Positions 34,859-43,453 of a stretch of 64,000 nucleotides of DNA are shown here, one piece after another (positions within the stretch are counted from its first letter, which is position 1; each line of letters opens with the position of its first letter). The DNA comes from Paenibacillus xerothermodurans. Lineage in GTDB: Bacteria; Bacillota; Bacilli; Paenibacillales; NBRC-103111. The translations under genes and the position numbers were made by a program. The notes under the pieces were generated by a model. The model saw nothing but the letters and a program-made list of their open reading frames with translations, ran no database searches and was not told where the DNA came from. Location: assembly GCF_002220865.2 (NCBI RefSeq), contig NZ_NHRJ02000001.1:720237-784236 (forward strand), read 5' to 3'.

Positions 34859-35458
34859 TTACCAAAACCTGCTGTCGCCGATAGAAACAAAGTCTGCACC
34901 GTTTTCCAGAGCAAGCCTTATTTCCTCATCATGCCGGATTAATCCCCCTACGATTAGGGGCTGTGTAATTTTCCCCTTCACTTCCCGAATGACGCGCGGC
35001 ATCAAACCGGGCATAAGCTCCACTTCGTCCGGGCCGCACTTATTAATCATGCGAACGGCCGTTTCTACGGCGGCTGAATCAATCGCGAAACAGCGCTGAA
35101 TGCTTCGAATCCCCGCTTGTTTGGCGGCAGCGACAGCATTGCTCTTCGTTGTCACTATGCCATCCGCCTTAAAAACCTCAGCCAAATATTGAATGGAGGA
35201 AGCATCCCTGCCGATGCCGCCTACCATCTCGATGTGTACGAATACTTGCTTGCCGACGTCATGCAGCCGCTCAATGATAGGTTTTAAGTTATTGATTGTA
35301 CCGGCCATCAAATTGACCCTTCGAACACCGCTTGCCAACGCATCGGTTATTTGATCCGCCTCGGTGATCGACGCAATAACGGGATAAGTTTGCAAGTCGC
35401 ACGTCCTCATTTTCTCCATATCTTGATCATCAGGTGCTACAAACAGAATAAGCGACAT
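34859..35458 (-). CDS. glpP: GlpP-family glycerol-3-phosphate-responsive antiterminator
   Basis: A 199-residue TIM-barrel regulator of the GlpP family. Conserved pieces are YPVIASI, VNLMAGTINNLKPIIERLHDVGKQVFVHIEMVGGIGRD with the substrate pocket, GIVTTKSNAV, IQRCFAIDS, ELMPGLMPRVI, PLIVGGLI and the terminal GDSRFW. In B. subtilis GlpP binds glycerol 3-phosphate and glp leader mRNA. No good ribosome site is visible at the assigned ATG; internal ATGs at residues 14 and 17 are alternatives. It leads the operon for glycerophosphodiester use. Confidence 0.88.
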   Translation of the reverse strand: MSLILFVAPDDQDMEKMRTCDLQTYPVIASITEADQITDALASGVRRVNLMAGTINNLKPIIERLHDVGKQVFVHIEMVGGIGRDASSIQYLAEVFKADGIVTTKSNAVAAAKQAGIRSIQRCFAIDSAAVETAVRMINKCGPDEVELMPGLMPRVIREVKGKITQPLIVGGLIRHDEEIRLALENGADFVSIGDSRFW

Positions 35459-35518
35459 TTATTATCGCGGTATCAGACGGATGTAAAGCTGCCATTAATT
35501 TTGTAATATCACCAAAAA

Positions 35519-35584
35519 ATGCACTGGGGCACATTCGCGCAGTTTAAGGATGCGGATGGCAACACTTTTGTGCTAAAAGGGTAA
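35519..35584 (+). pseudogene. 3' remnant of a VOC-family (glyoxalase-like) gene
   Basis: A 21-codon open stretch ending in TAA translates to MHWGTFAQFKDADGNTFVLKG, which is the usual C-terminal strand of VOC superfamily proteins (pattern WGTxAQFxDPDGN...FVL). Nothing upstream encodes the rest. It is followed directly by a strong terminator that may have belonged to the lost gene. Confidence 0.7.
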
Positions 35585-35585
35585 C

Positions 35586-35623
35586 AAAAAAGCTTCCATG
35601 GCGGATGCCATGGAAGCTTTTTT
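35586..35623. terminator. Bidirectional terminator downstream of the opp-like operon
   Basis: AAAAAAGCTTCCATGGC pairs perfectly with GCCATGGAAGCTTTTTT around a GGAT loop. It serves the leftward opp-type operon and, formerly, the rightward VOC gene. Confidence 0.93.
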
Positions 35624-35654
35624 ACGTATCAGCCAGCCCGCACAGATTCCCCGG

Positions 35655-36455
35655 CTAACTTAAATCCCAGGCAGAATGGATTTTCGGTACATCGGCAATG
35701 AGCTGCTGCGTGTAACGATGCTGCGGATTCAGTATAATCTCGTCGGCCCGGCCGCTTTCTATCACGTTGCCCTTCTCCATGATATATAACGTGTCACTGA
35801 CGTAGTAAGCCAAACCGACATCATGCGTGATGAAAATAATGGTCATGTTATTCTCGTCGCGCAGCTTTAACAGCATATCCAGTATCGTCGATCTGGAACA
35901 GGCATCCACCATCGAGGTCGGCTCATCTGCGATTAACACCTTCGGATGCAGCATGAAGATTCTAGCGATCATCAGCCTCTGCATCTGCCCTCCGGACAGC
36001 TCGAACGGATACTTGTTGTACAGTTCCTCGAACTTCAGATTGACGAAGGTGCAGGCTTCTTGCATCTTGCGAAACTGCTCGTCGGCGCTCAGCTTCAGCC
36101 CCTGCAGCCGGATGCAATCCTTCAGCAGCTTCTCGACTTTGTGAAACATATTAAAGGATGAGAATGGATCCTGGAAAATGGCCTGTATATCTTTCCAATA
36201 CTCGCGTCTCTGTGAATGGTTTTTCAACAGCCGCGGTTTCCCCTTGTATTCGATGGTCCCCGCGGTTTCTTTGAGCAGCCCCATAATAATCTTTGCCAGC
36301 GTGGTCTTGCCGCTGCCGCTCTCGCCAACGATCGAAACGATCTCCCCTTCATGGAAAACGAAATTGACATCGTCGAGGGCTGTTGTTTTGTTTTTGCCAT
36401 AGCCGAAAACCTTCGTTATATCCCTGCCGGTAATCAACGCCTTACTGCTGCTCAT
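35655..36455 (-). CDS. Opp/Dpp-type ABC ATPase, second subunit (OppF-like)
   Basis: A 266-residue ATPase with Walker [10 protein letters not shown], the family Q-loop [11 protein letters not shown], signature [14 protein letters not shown], Walker [13 protein letters not shown] and THDVGLAYY. It lacks the long C-terminal cysteine-containing extension present in many OppD/OppF proteins. Its ATG lies inside the end of the OppD-like gene, preceded by AAGGAG. The last gene of a five-gene importer, it is followed by a strong terminator. Confidence 0.9.
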   Translation of the reverse strand: MSSSKALITGRDITKVFGYGKNKTTALDDVNFVFHEGEIVSIVGESGSGKTTLAKIIMGLLKETAGTIEYKGKPRLLKNHSQRREYWKDIQAIFQDPFSSFNMFHKVEKLLKDCIRLQGLKLSADEQFRKMQEACTFVNLKFEELYNKYPFELSGGQMQRLMIARIFMLHPKVLIADEPTSMVDACSRSTILDMLLKLRDENNMTIIFITHDVGLAYYVSDTLYIMEKGNVIESGRADEIILNPQHRYTQQLIADVPKIHSAWDLS

Positions 36456-37452
36456 GCCTATACCACTCCTTCAATGTGCCGGTATCAAAACGACACCGGT
36501 AAATGCGCCCATCTACCGTTTTGCTGTCCACTTTGCCCGCCCTGCACTCATCTGCAGCGAAGGCGCAGCGCGGCGCGAATCTGCAGCCCGGCGGCACATG
36601 CTTAAGATTCGGCGGCGCCCCGGGAATGGCGGCAAGCTTATGTCCTTTCATGCCTTCCTCCGGCACGATTATCGAACCCATCAGCCGTTTTGTATATGGG
36701 TGGAGAGGATCGAACACCATCTGATGAGCAGTACCGCGCTCGACGATTTCTCCTGCGTACATAACAACGATATCGTCAGTCACATGGTACAACAGCGGAA
36801 GCTCATGTGTGATGAACACCAATGCCTTGATGAATTGCTTGTCAAGCAGGTTCTTCAACAGCTTGATGACCGCCTTCTGCGAGGTCACGTCCAGTGCGGA
36901 GGTAGGTTCGTCGGCAATGAGCACTTTCGGGTTGAGAATAGTGGAAATGGCGATCACGGTCCGCTGCTTCATGCCGCCTGACAGCTCGTTCGGATACGAG
37001 CTCAGCACGTTTTGCGACAGGTTCAACGTTTCGAATCGTTCGGCCGCCAGCTGCCATACCTGCTGCTTGCTCAATTCTGGCCGGTGTTCTTTCATAATAT
37101 CTTGAATGAAGCTAATGATTTTCATGGTTGGATTGAGCGCATTCATTGCCGCCTGCGGGATATAGGCGATCTCTTTACCCGACACCTTCCGTCTGAGCTG
37201 CTCCTTGCTCAGCTTCATAATGTCCGTACCGTCCACATGGATCGAGCCGCCGCCATAGTGCAGCGGAGGAAAATAAAAACCCATCAGACTTAACGCCAGC
37301 GTGGACTTACCGCAGCCGGATTCACCGGCGATCCCGAGTGTTTTCCCCTGCTCAAGAGCAAAGTCCACCCCATCTACAGCGTAAACCTTCTCGTTCAACC
37401 GGGTACGATAGTAAGTTTTTAAGCCGTTCACTTCGAGGATATTTGTGCCCAT
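36442..37452 (-). CDS. Opp/Dpp-type ABC ATPase, first subunit (OppD-like)
   Basis: A 336-residue ATPase: Walker [11 protein letters not shown]-loop [11 protein letters not shown], signature [12 protein letters not shown], Walker [21 protein letters not shown], and a C-terminal oligopeptide-transporter extension with [13 protein letters not shown]...C that supplies four conserved Cys in this class for an iron-sulfur site. AAGGAG precedes the ATG; an upstream in-frame extension lies in the permease gene. It starts two bases after the OppC-like stop. Confidence 0.9.
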   Translation of the reverse strand: MGTNILEVNGLKTYYRTRLNEKVYAVDGVDFALEQGKTLGIAGESGCGKSTLALSLMGFYFPPLHYGGGSIHVDGTDIMKLSKEQLRRKVSGKEIAYIPQAAMNALNPTMKIISFIQDIMKEHRPELSKQQVWQLAAERFETLNLSQNVLSSYPNELSGGMKQRTVIAISTILNPKVLIADEPTSALDVTSQKAVIKLLKNLLDKQFIKALVFITHELPLLYHVTDDIVVMYAGEIVERGTAHQMVFDPLHPYTKRLMGSIIVPEEGMKGHKLAAIPGAPPNLKHVPPGCRFAPRCAFAADECRAGKVDSKTVDGRIYRCRFDTGTLKEWYRHEQQ

Positions 37453-37454
37453 AG

Positions 37455-38291
37455 CTAGCTCCTTATTTTCGGATTGAAAATTTCGTCCATCCCCGCATTC
37501 ATCATATACAGCGAGAAAGTGATGACCGCAATGGATAGCGCTGCCGGAATAAAGGCCCACCATGCACCCGCCACCGGAGCTTCGAACACCAATGCCCAGT
37601 TCATCAGAATGCCAAGCGAGATCGTGTTATACGGCCCCAGGCCAAGCATGGAAATGGACGCCTCGGACAAAATCCCTGACGCCGTTTGCAGTACGAAAGC
37701 CATTACAACATAGGAAGCGATGTACGGCAAAATTTCAAAAACAATAATTCTGGGCGTGCTGTGGCCGGAAATTTTGGCTATATTTACATGATCCCGGTTT
37801 CTAAGCGATGTCGTTTGCGCGCGCACCGCCCTCGCGGTCCACGGCCAGCTTGTAAGTCCGATGATCAGCGCAGTGATGAGCGAACTCCGGGAATTAATGC
37901 TCACAGAGACGAGGATCAGAATGATAAAGGACGGAATCACGATAAAAATATTAGTCACCGCAGTCAGAATGTTATCCCACAAGCCGCCGATGTAACCCGA
38001 CGCAAGCCCGATCGCCAGCCCGATAACGGTCGCACAGATGCCGGCAATCAAACCGACTTTGACTGAAGTCTTTATCCCGTACATTAACTCCAAAAATATA
38101 TCCCGGCCGAAGTTATCCGTACCCAGCAGCATGTCGCCATCAGGCGGTTGGAACGCCAGTCCCACCATTTCCAGCGGGTCCTGCGGGTGAATTAGCGGAT
38201 AAGTAAGCACCAATGCCATCATCAGCAGAAAAGCCGACGCACCTATAACAAATTTGGGTGATTTTATCAGGATGTTGAGCGAATTCTTCAT
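37455..38291 (-). CDS. Opp/Dpp-type ABC permease (OppC-like)
   Basis: A 278-residue permease. The N-terminal region has the OppC-type PLIHPQDPLEMVG and LLGTDNFGRDIFLELMYG motif, followed by five further helices and a C-terminal SMLGLGPYNTISLGIL motif. GGAGG lies nine bases before the ATG. The conserved periplasmic GTDxxGRD motif is shared by peptide, nickel and oligosaccharide importers, so substrate class cannot be fixed from it. Confidence 0.9.
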   Translation of the reverse strand: MKNSLNILIKSPKFVIGASAFLLMMALVLTYPLIHPQDPLEMVGLAFQPPDGDMLLGTDNFGRDIFLELMYGIKTSVKVGLIAGICATVIGLAIGLASGYIGGLWDNILTAVTNIFIVIPSFIILILVSVSINSRSSLITALIIGLTSWPWTARAVRAQTTSLRNRDHVNIAKISGHSTPRIIVFEILPYIASYVVMAFVLQTASGILSEASISMLGLGPYNTISLGILMNWALVFEAPVAGAWWAFIPAALSIAVITFSLYMMNAGMDEIFNPKIRS

Positions 38292-38292
38292 T

Positions 38293-39303
38293 TTAATGTT
38301 CCTCCGCTTGTGCAGCCTTGATCCTCGGATCGACGATGCCATATATGATTTCAATCGTGAAGTTAGCCAAGAGCACGGTGACCGCTATGAGCAGCGTACA
38401 GCCTGATATCAACGGATAATCCAACTGCCTGATCGCCGTGAACAGCCAAGTGCCGATGCCGGGATAGCTGAACACGATTTCACAAATCAAGGACCCGCCG
38501 ACCATGGTGCCTATGGATAGGGCCAGTCCGGTTATTTGCGGAAGCATCGCATTTTTGAACACATATTTCGCTATGGTCGAATCACGGATACCGAGCAGCT
38601 TGCTGTACAATACATAGTCCGAATTCAGCTCATAAATGGACATCTCTCTCATACCGATCGCTTGACCGCCGATTGTGACCAAAACGATCGAGAGAAATGG
38701 CAGCGTGTGGTGCCTGATTACCGAACCAATGAATTCGAGGCTGAGATTCGGCATCATCTGATAATCGTAGCCCCCGGAGAGCGGGAACCAATGTAACGTA
38801 AGCCCGAAAATGTAGAGCATAATGATAGCCAACGTGAAAAACGGTATGGAGTTGACGAACAATGCCGCAGGGAAAATGACTTTGTCCAGTACGCCCTTCC
38901 TGTATGCCGCGACAGCGCCGAGAATGTTGCCGAGAATCCAGCCGGTGAGTATCGCCGGAAGCTGAAGACCCACGGTCCATGGCACGGCGGAAGCCAGAAT
39001 ATCCGTGACCTTTTTCGGGTACAAACCAAATGATGTGCCGAGATTGCCTGTCAGCAGGTTTTTCACATAAATCAAAAATTGGGTGCCAATCGGTTTATCG
39101 ATGCCGAACTCGACCATGAACGTTTCGTATACTTTTTTGATACTATCGCTGTCCGTCATCCCTTGCGTCACCTGGGAAGCAATCATGCTGACCGGGTTGC
39201 CCTGAATAAGTCGCGGCAGCATGAAATTCAGACTCACAGCGATCAGCAGAGTGAGGAAATACCAGAGGAATTTTTTCACAAAATATTTTGTGTAGGCATT
39301 CAA
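38293..39303 (-). CDS. Opp/Dpp-type ABC permease (OppB-like)
   Basis: A 336-residue permease beginning with KKFLWYFLTLLIAVSLNFMLPRLIQGNP, the usual OppB first helix followed by the QGNP motif. YVKNLLTGNLGTSF and PGIGTWLF are further markers. It starts with TTG preceded by GGGGGTG; no ATG fits the family N-terminus, because upstream frames read into unrelated intergenic sequence. Together with the OppC-like gene it forms the membrane channel. A 198-base GC-rich gap separates it from the binding-protein gene. Confidence 0.88.
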   Translation of the reverse strand: MNAYTKYFVKKFLWYFLTLLIAVSLNFMLPRLIQGNPVSMIASQVTQGMTDSDSIKKVYETFMVEFGIDKPIGTQFLIYVKNLLTGNLGTSFGLYPKKVTDILASAVPWTVGLQLPAILTGWILGNILGAVAAYRKGVLDKVIFPAALFVNSIPFFTLAIIMLYIFGLTLHWFPLSGGYDYQMMPNLSLEFIGSVIRHHTLPFLSIVLVTIGGQAIGMREMSIYELNSDYVLYSKLLGIRDSTIAKYVFKNAMLPQITGLALSIGTMVGGSLICEIVFSYPGIGTWLFTAIRQLDYPLISGCTLLIAVTVLLANFTIEIIYGIVDPRIKAAQAEEH

Positions 39304-39501
39304 CAGATGCACACCCCCGTGAAAATAGTGGTGATGCCGAGTTGTGGAAAGAGGCCTATGTGCGGGCTCGTGTGTAGATACCGCCTTGATCATAGGCCTC
39401 CGTTCACGGCCGCTCGTGCCGGCTCATGACGCACGCCGATACCGGCCCGTGCTCGGCTGGTGCAGACACCGGCGCCTCGCGCTGGTACGGAGCGCGCCCA
39501 G

Positions 39502-41370
39502 TCACCGCCGTGGACCCCTCGCGGCGTCGTGGTTAGTTATATGAATCTGATACAAAGCTCGCACGCCGGCGCCATCGATGGCTATCTGTGGAGGAATGTT
39601 AGTTTCGTCGCCCTCCACCGGGAACCCCTTCCACACGGCTTCACTCACGGTGTAAAATTTCCACGGTCTGTACATAAGAGGAATGGATGGAACATCTTTC
39701 AGCCAAATTTGGGTCAGCTCGGTGTACAGGCTTTTCAGCTGTGCTTCATCTGAGATCATCGGGATTTGATCTATAATTTCATCCGCCCGTGCATTCTTGT
39801 ACCGGCCCCAGTTCCAGAAAGCCATCTCCCCGGCCGCAGGTACGCCCTTCGAGTACATGATTGTCCTTGCGCGGCTCCAAGGCTGGCTGGGGCTTACGCC
39901 GCCGGCGGGCGTGTTCATAATGATGTCGAATTTGCCTGTCTGCAGATTGTTGTTCCACACGGGCTGCTCAGGAAACTTCGTTCTGATTTCGATGCCGATC
40001 GCTTTGCTGCTTTGGGCGGCGATTTCGAGCGCAGCGTTCCAATCGGACCAACCGTAAGGGCATTCAATCTCAAAAGGTCCGAGCCGTGTGCCGTTCAACA
40101 CCCGGATTCCGTCAGGCCCTTTGGCGGCCCCGATCTTGTCGAGCAGCTCATTCGCCGCCTTCACGTCAGTTGCCCACTGCAGCGGCTTGAGCGCCGCTTG
40201 ATCGACGTACTTGGCTTCCGTGCCCGACGGGAGCGTCAGAGCCGGCTGCATTGCAGGTGAGTAACCGCTCATCGCGAGGTCAGCGATCTTTTTATAGTCG
40301 ATGCTCATAGCGATCGCTCTGCGCACATCCGGGTTGTCGAGACCTTTTTCCGCCACATTAAAGAAGATGGACGGCATTGAGCCTGGCAGATAATATGGGG
40401 CGTCCTTGAGATATGTTTTCACCGGCTTGCCGTCCTTCCACATATTCCACACCTGTGGGGTAAACTGCTGTGATACGTCCACTTGTCCGCTCTTGAAGGC
40501 GAGGTCTCCGGCAGCGTTATCCTTGTAAATGATATGGGTGATATATTTGGGGGCCGGCAGCTTGCCGAACAGCGATTTGCCCCAATAGTTATCGTCTCTT
40601 GCGACGATGATTTTCTGGTCATTGTAGAAATACATTTTGTAAGGGCCGGTGCCCACTGGATCTGCGTTTATGTCTTTGCGCAATGTCGCCAGGTCGTTCC
40701 CTGCCTGCTTTTCTTTTTCCTCCCAAATATGCTTCGGCAGCATTGGGATGAGTTCGATACTATCCAGCACAGTCAGCTTATTCGGATTCGTCTTGCTCAG
40801 CTTGATGTTCACCGCATGCGGTCCGTCCGCCACCACATCTTCCACGTATGCCCAAAAACTGCTCCAATTGATCTGATACTTCTGCCCAAGCTTGTAGGTG
40901 TATGCCACATCGTCAGAAGTGAATGGCTTGCCGTCGCTCCACTTGGCATCCTTATTCAACTCTACGCGCAGCGTCACGTCATCGGTCCAGGTGTAGCTCG
41001 TGCCGAGCAAAGGTTCCAGCTTGCCGTCCAACTGGTTGATCATAAACAACGTTTCATAGATCAATTCCCGGGAGTCCCCGTAGTTCACAGGGAACGCCGA
41101 ATTGCCGCTTAGCACGTTAAAATTTGTGGGTGCACCCCACTGTATACCGTTAATGTAAAGCGTTTCGTTTCTGGGCGTTTCCTTGGGTCCGCCTGCTTGC
41201 CCGGTTTGCCCGGCAGTTGGAGGCGCGGCACCGGGTGCACCCGCCTCCTGCTTGCCGGTGGATGGCTGGCTGTTGCCGACCGCCGGCGGAGGCGTGGACT
41301 CACAGCCTGCGAGCAACACCCCGGCGAAGGCAAGCGCAAAGATCGGGCTGGTCAGTAATCTCAATTTCAT
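39502..41370 (-). CDS. Family 5 solute-binding lipoprotein, probably oligosaccharide-specific
   Basis: A 622-residue lipoprotein: signal helix ending FAGVLLAGC, a Pro/Gly/Ala-rich linker, then the SBP_bac_5 domain starting ETLYINGIQWGAPTNFNVLSG. The phrase resembles the cello- and manno-oligosaccharide receptors of Thermotoga more than typical oligopeptide receptors, and the family's TSDDVAYTYKLG motif is present near residue 165. The ATG has GGGGAG at eight bases. A sugar isomerase/epimerase gene lies directly upstream and an AraC regulator is divergent, which also favours a sugar ligand. The C-terminus ends in an unusual basic ARGPRR tail. Confidence 0.85.
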   Translation of the reverse strand: MKLRLLTSPIFALAFAGVLLAGCESTPPPAVGNSQPSTGKQEAGAPGAAPPTAGQTGQAGGPKETPRNETLYINGIQWGAPTNFNVLSGNSAFPVNYGDSRELIYETLFMINQLDGKLEPLLGTSYTWTDDVTLRVELNKDAKWSDGKPFTSDDVAYTYKLGQKYQINWSSFWAYVEDVVADGPHAVNIKLSKTNPNKLTVLDSIELIPMLPKHIWEEKEKQAGNDLATLRKDINADPVGTGPYKMYFYNDQKIIVARDDNYWGKSLFGKLPAPKYITHIIYKDNAAGDLAFKSGQVDVSQQFTPQVWNMWKDGKPVKTYLKDAPYYLPGSMPSIFFNVAEKGLDNPDVRRAIAMSIDYKKIADLAMSGYSPAMQPALTLPSGTEAKYVDQAALKPLQWATDVKAANELLDKIGAAKGPDGIRVLNGTRLGPFEIECPYGWSDWNAALEIAAQSSKAIGIEIRTKFPEQPVWNNNLQTGKFDIIMNTPAGGVSPSQPWSRARTIMYSKGVPAAGEMAFWNWGRYKNARADEIIDQIPMISDEAQLKSLYTELTQIWLKDVPSIPLMYRPWKFYTVSEAVWKGFPVEGDETNIPPQIAIDGAGVRALYQIHITNHDAARGPRR

Positions 41371-41493
41371 CAGCTGCACTCCCCTTTCGATGTATACAAC
41401 AGTTCTAAGGCAATGGGCACGGGCGCGGCGCAGCTTTGCAGCGGGCCGCGGCAAACGTGCTTCTGGCTGTGTAATACTATTGCTGGGCCATGA

Positions 41494-42336
41494 TTATGTG
41501 CCAAGGCCCGCCGCCCCGAACACTTTATCGAACCCTGCTCGGGACCGCTGCATCAGACTCTCAGTCGCGTCAGTCGGCTGTGTGGCGGTGAGTATCTCTT
41601 GGGCAACGACCCCTTCGTAACCAATCGAATGCAGCCCTTGCAAAAAGCCGGCGAGATCAATTACACCCTCCCCCGGGTAGACACGACCGTTATCCAACAC
41701 CTCATGCACCGGCACCGCCGGGGCGTCATTGATATGCACGTGCACGATTTGATCTGCACGGAGCTGCCGGATGTCGGAGATGGTCAAACCGTTCGTGTAC
41801 CAATGATATGCGTCATACAGCAAGCCCACGTTGCGTTCTGCGATGGCGGCCATCCAGTCCAGCGTTTGCGCCGGCGTCCAGATGAACGGATGCTTCCAGC
41901 GGCTGCGCAAGTGATGCGGACCGACGAACTCCAGTGCCAGCCGAATATTATATGCGCCGAGCACCTGGGCACAGATGCGAAGCCGCCGCGTTGCCACCGC
42001 CATGAAATGGGCCGGATTATGGTCCGTGGACGGCAGTATGTAGGTACAGCAAGCTGTGCATCCCAACACCGATGCCGCTGCCGCTAATTTGGTCAGTTTC
42101 ACGAGCCCTGCACGAAATTCTTCATCCGTGGTACGCCATTCAACAGGCAGACCTATAGCGCCTAGCACAATACCGTTTTGCTGCAGCAGCTCATTTGTGC
42201 CTTCCAACCCCAGCCGTTCGACCAGGTTCGATGGGTCCAAATCCACCGCTTGAAATCCGTATTTTGCCGCTAGTTGGATGAACTGCTCATCACTCTCGAC
42301 AGCGCCGACACCGGCATACGTTAAACCTCGCAGCAT
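41494..42336 (-). CDS. Sugar phosphate isomerase/epimerase (xylose isomerase-like TIM barrel)
   Basis: A 280-residue AP-endonuclease-2-type barrel. Conserved acidic and histidine metal ligands can be seen in LALEFVGPHH (Glu), GLLYDAYHWYTNG (Asp/His), VHVHINDAP (His) and VAQEIL (Glu). The ATG follows GGAGGTGA. It lies first in the leftward oligosaccharide-importer operon and is divergent from the AraC-type gene. Members act on diverse sugars, inosose or ketoses; the substrate is not evident. Confidence 0.85.
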   Translation of the reverse strand: MLRGLTYAGVGAVESDEQFIQLAAKYGFQAVDLDPSNLVERLGLEGTNELLQQNGIVLGAIGLPVEWRTTDEEFRAGLVKLTKLAAAASVLGCTACCTYILPSTDHNPAHFMAVATRRLRICAQVLGAYNIRLALEFVGPHHLRSRWKHPFIWTPAQTLDWMAAIAERNVGLLYDAYHWYTNGLTISDIRQLRADQIVHVHINDAPAVPVHEVLDNGRVYPGEGVIDLAGFLQGLHSIGYEGVVAQEILTATQPTDATESLMQRSRAGFDKVFGAAGLGT

Positions 42337-42498
42337 ACGATCACCTCCATGGGTTAATTGAGACTCCAAGTTCAATAATTTGATTTTGCCTCCTTCACGC
42401 ATATGAATGCCTGTCACCTTATATAGTAAAGTAAGCAGAAACGGTTTGTGCTCCCAAGACTTCGATAAATGTCTCAAGTTTTCGGAGGAGAGAATACG

Positions 42499-43368
42499 AT
42501 GACCTACTTTCCTGAATATTTGAAAACGTATCCAAACATGAATACCGCCTCTCCGCTGCATCTAAGCGTCAATCGCTTGGACAGAGGATACCACCCGCAC
42601 CGGCACGACTTTTTGGAGTTTTCTTATGTGGTCGAAGGCAGCGGTTCGGAAATTATTAACGGGGTGCGCCATTCGATGGTGCCAGGCACATTCACGTTCG
42701 TGCTGCCTTATCAGATCCATGAGATCCTCACCGCCCCCGGCAGTACGTTAATCCTGTATAACTGTATGTTCAGTATGGACATGCTGATGGAGCCAGGCGG
42801 TCAAGATGGCTTGTCCGGGTTGATCAACGCCGCGAACCCGCTGCCGGCGTACGCCCATTTCATCGGCGGGGAGCAGGACAAAATGTGTGCGCTGATAGAG
42901 GACATGTTCAGGGAATACAATGGGGATGACCGATGGCGGAAAACTCTGCTGCAAGTCAGGCTGAAGGAAGTTTTGGTCCGTTTCGACCGCTGGCGAAGAA
43001 AAGAACGGAGCGGGGAGGGAGACGTGCAGTGTGCATGCAAATCAAGCCCATCAGTGTGGCGGATCATTCAGTATATTCACCGCAATTATCAGGAAGATCT
43101 GACCTTGACCGAGCTGGCAAGCCTGTTCGCGATGAGTGCGTCGCGCATTAGCGAGGTCATCAAACAGACCACGGGTCAGACCTTTGTACACTTCCTGCAC
43201 GATCTGCGCCTCAGACACGCCTGCAGCCTGCTGGTGTCGACCGACATGAGGGTGACAGAAATTGCCCATGAAGTCGGCTACGGCTCGTATAAGACTTTCT
43301 CCCGCATGTTTCGCGAAAGCAAAGGCATAGCGCCAAAGGATTACCGCAAGCTGAAGCTGCAGGCGTGA
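42499..43368 (+). CDS. AraC-family regulator with cupin sensor
   Basis: A 289-residue regulator. The N-terminal cupin domain shows HRHDFLEFSYVVEGSG and the C-terminal part (from about residue 190) is a double helix-turn-helix: LTELASLFAMSASRISEVIKQ and MRVTEIAHEVGYGSYKTFSRMFRES, ending GIAPKDYRK. GGAGGAG lies ten bases before the ATG; an in-frame ATG ten codons upstream has no ribosome site. Divergent from the isomerase and Opp-type genes, it should be their activator. Confidence 0.9.
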   Translation: MTYFPEYLKTYPNMNTASPLHLSVNRLDRGYHPHRHDFLEFSYVVEGSGSEIINGVRHSMVPGTFTFVLPYQIHEILTAPGSTLILYNCMFSMDMLMEPGGQDGLSGLINAANPLPAYAHFIGGEQDKMCALIEDMFREYNGDDRWRKTLLQVRLKEVLVRFDRWRRKERSGEGDVQCACKSSPSVWRIIQYIHRNYQEDLTLTELASLFAMSASRISEVIKQTTGQTFVHFLHDLRLRHACSLLVSTDMRVTEIAHEVGYGSYKTFSRMFRESKGIAPKDYRKLKLQA

Positions 43369-43415
43369 GCGTGAGCCATGATGTTGTGAACTGGGTGCGC
43401 ATCCCACACCCACAC

Positions 43416-43441
43416 AAAGCCCGCGGGGCACTCCCGCGGGC
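43416..43441. terminator. GC-rich hairpin between convergent genes
   Basis: GCCCGCGGG pairs with CCCGCGGGC around a five-base loop. The T tract on either side is short (TTT on the minus strand), so termination may be partial. It separates the AraC gene and the PhyH gene. Confidence 0.6.
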
Positions 43442-43453
43442 CTAGCCGTCATC

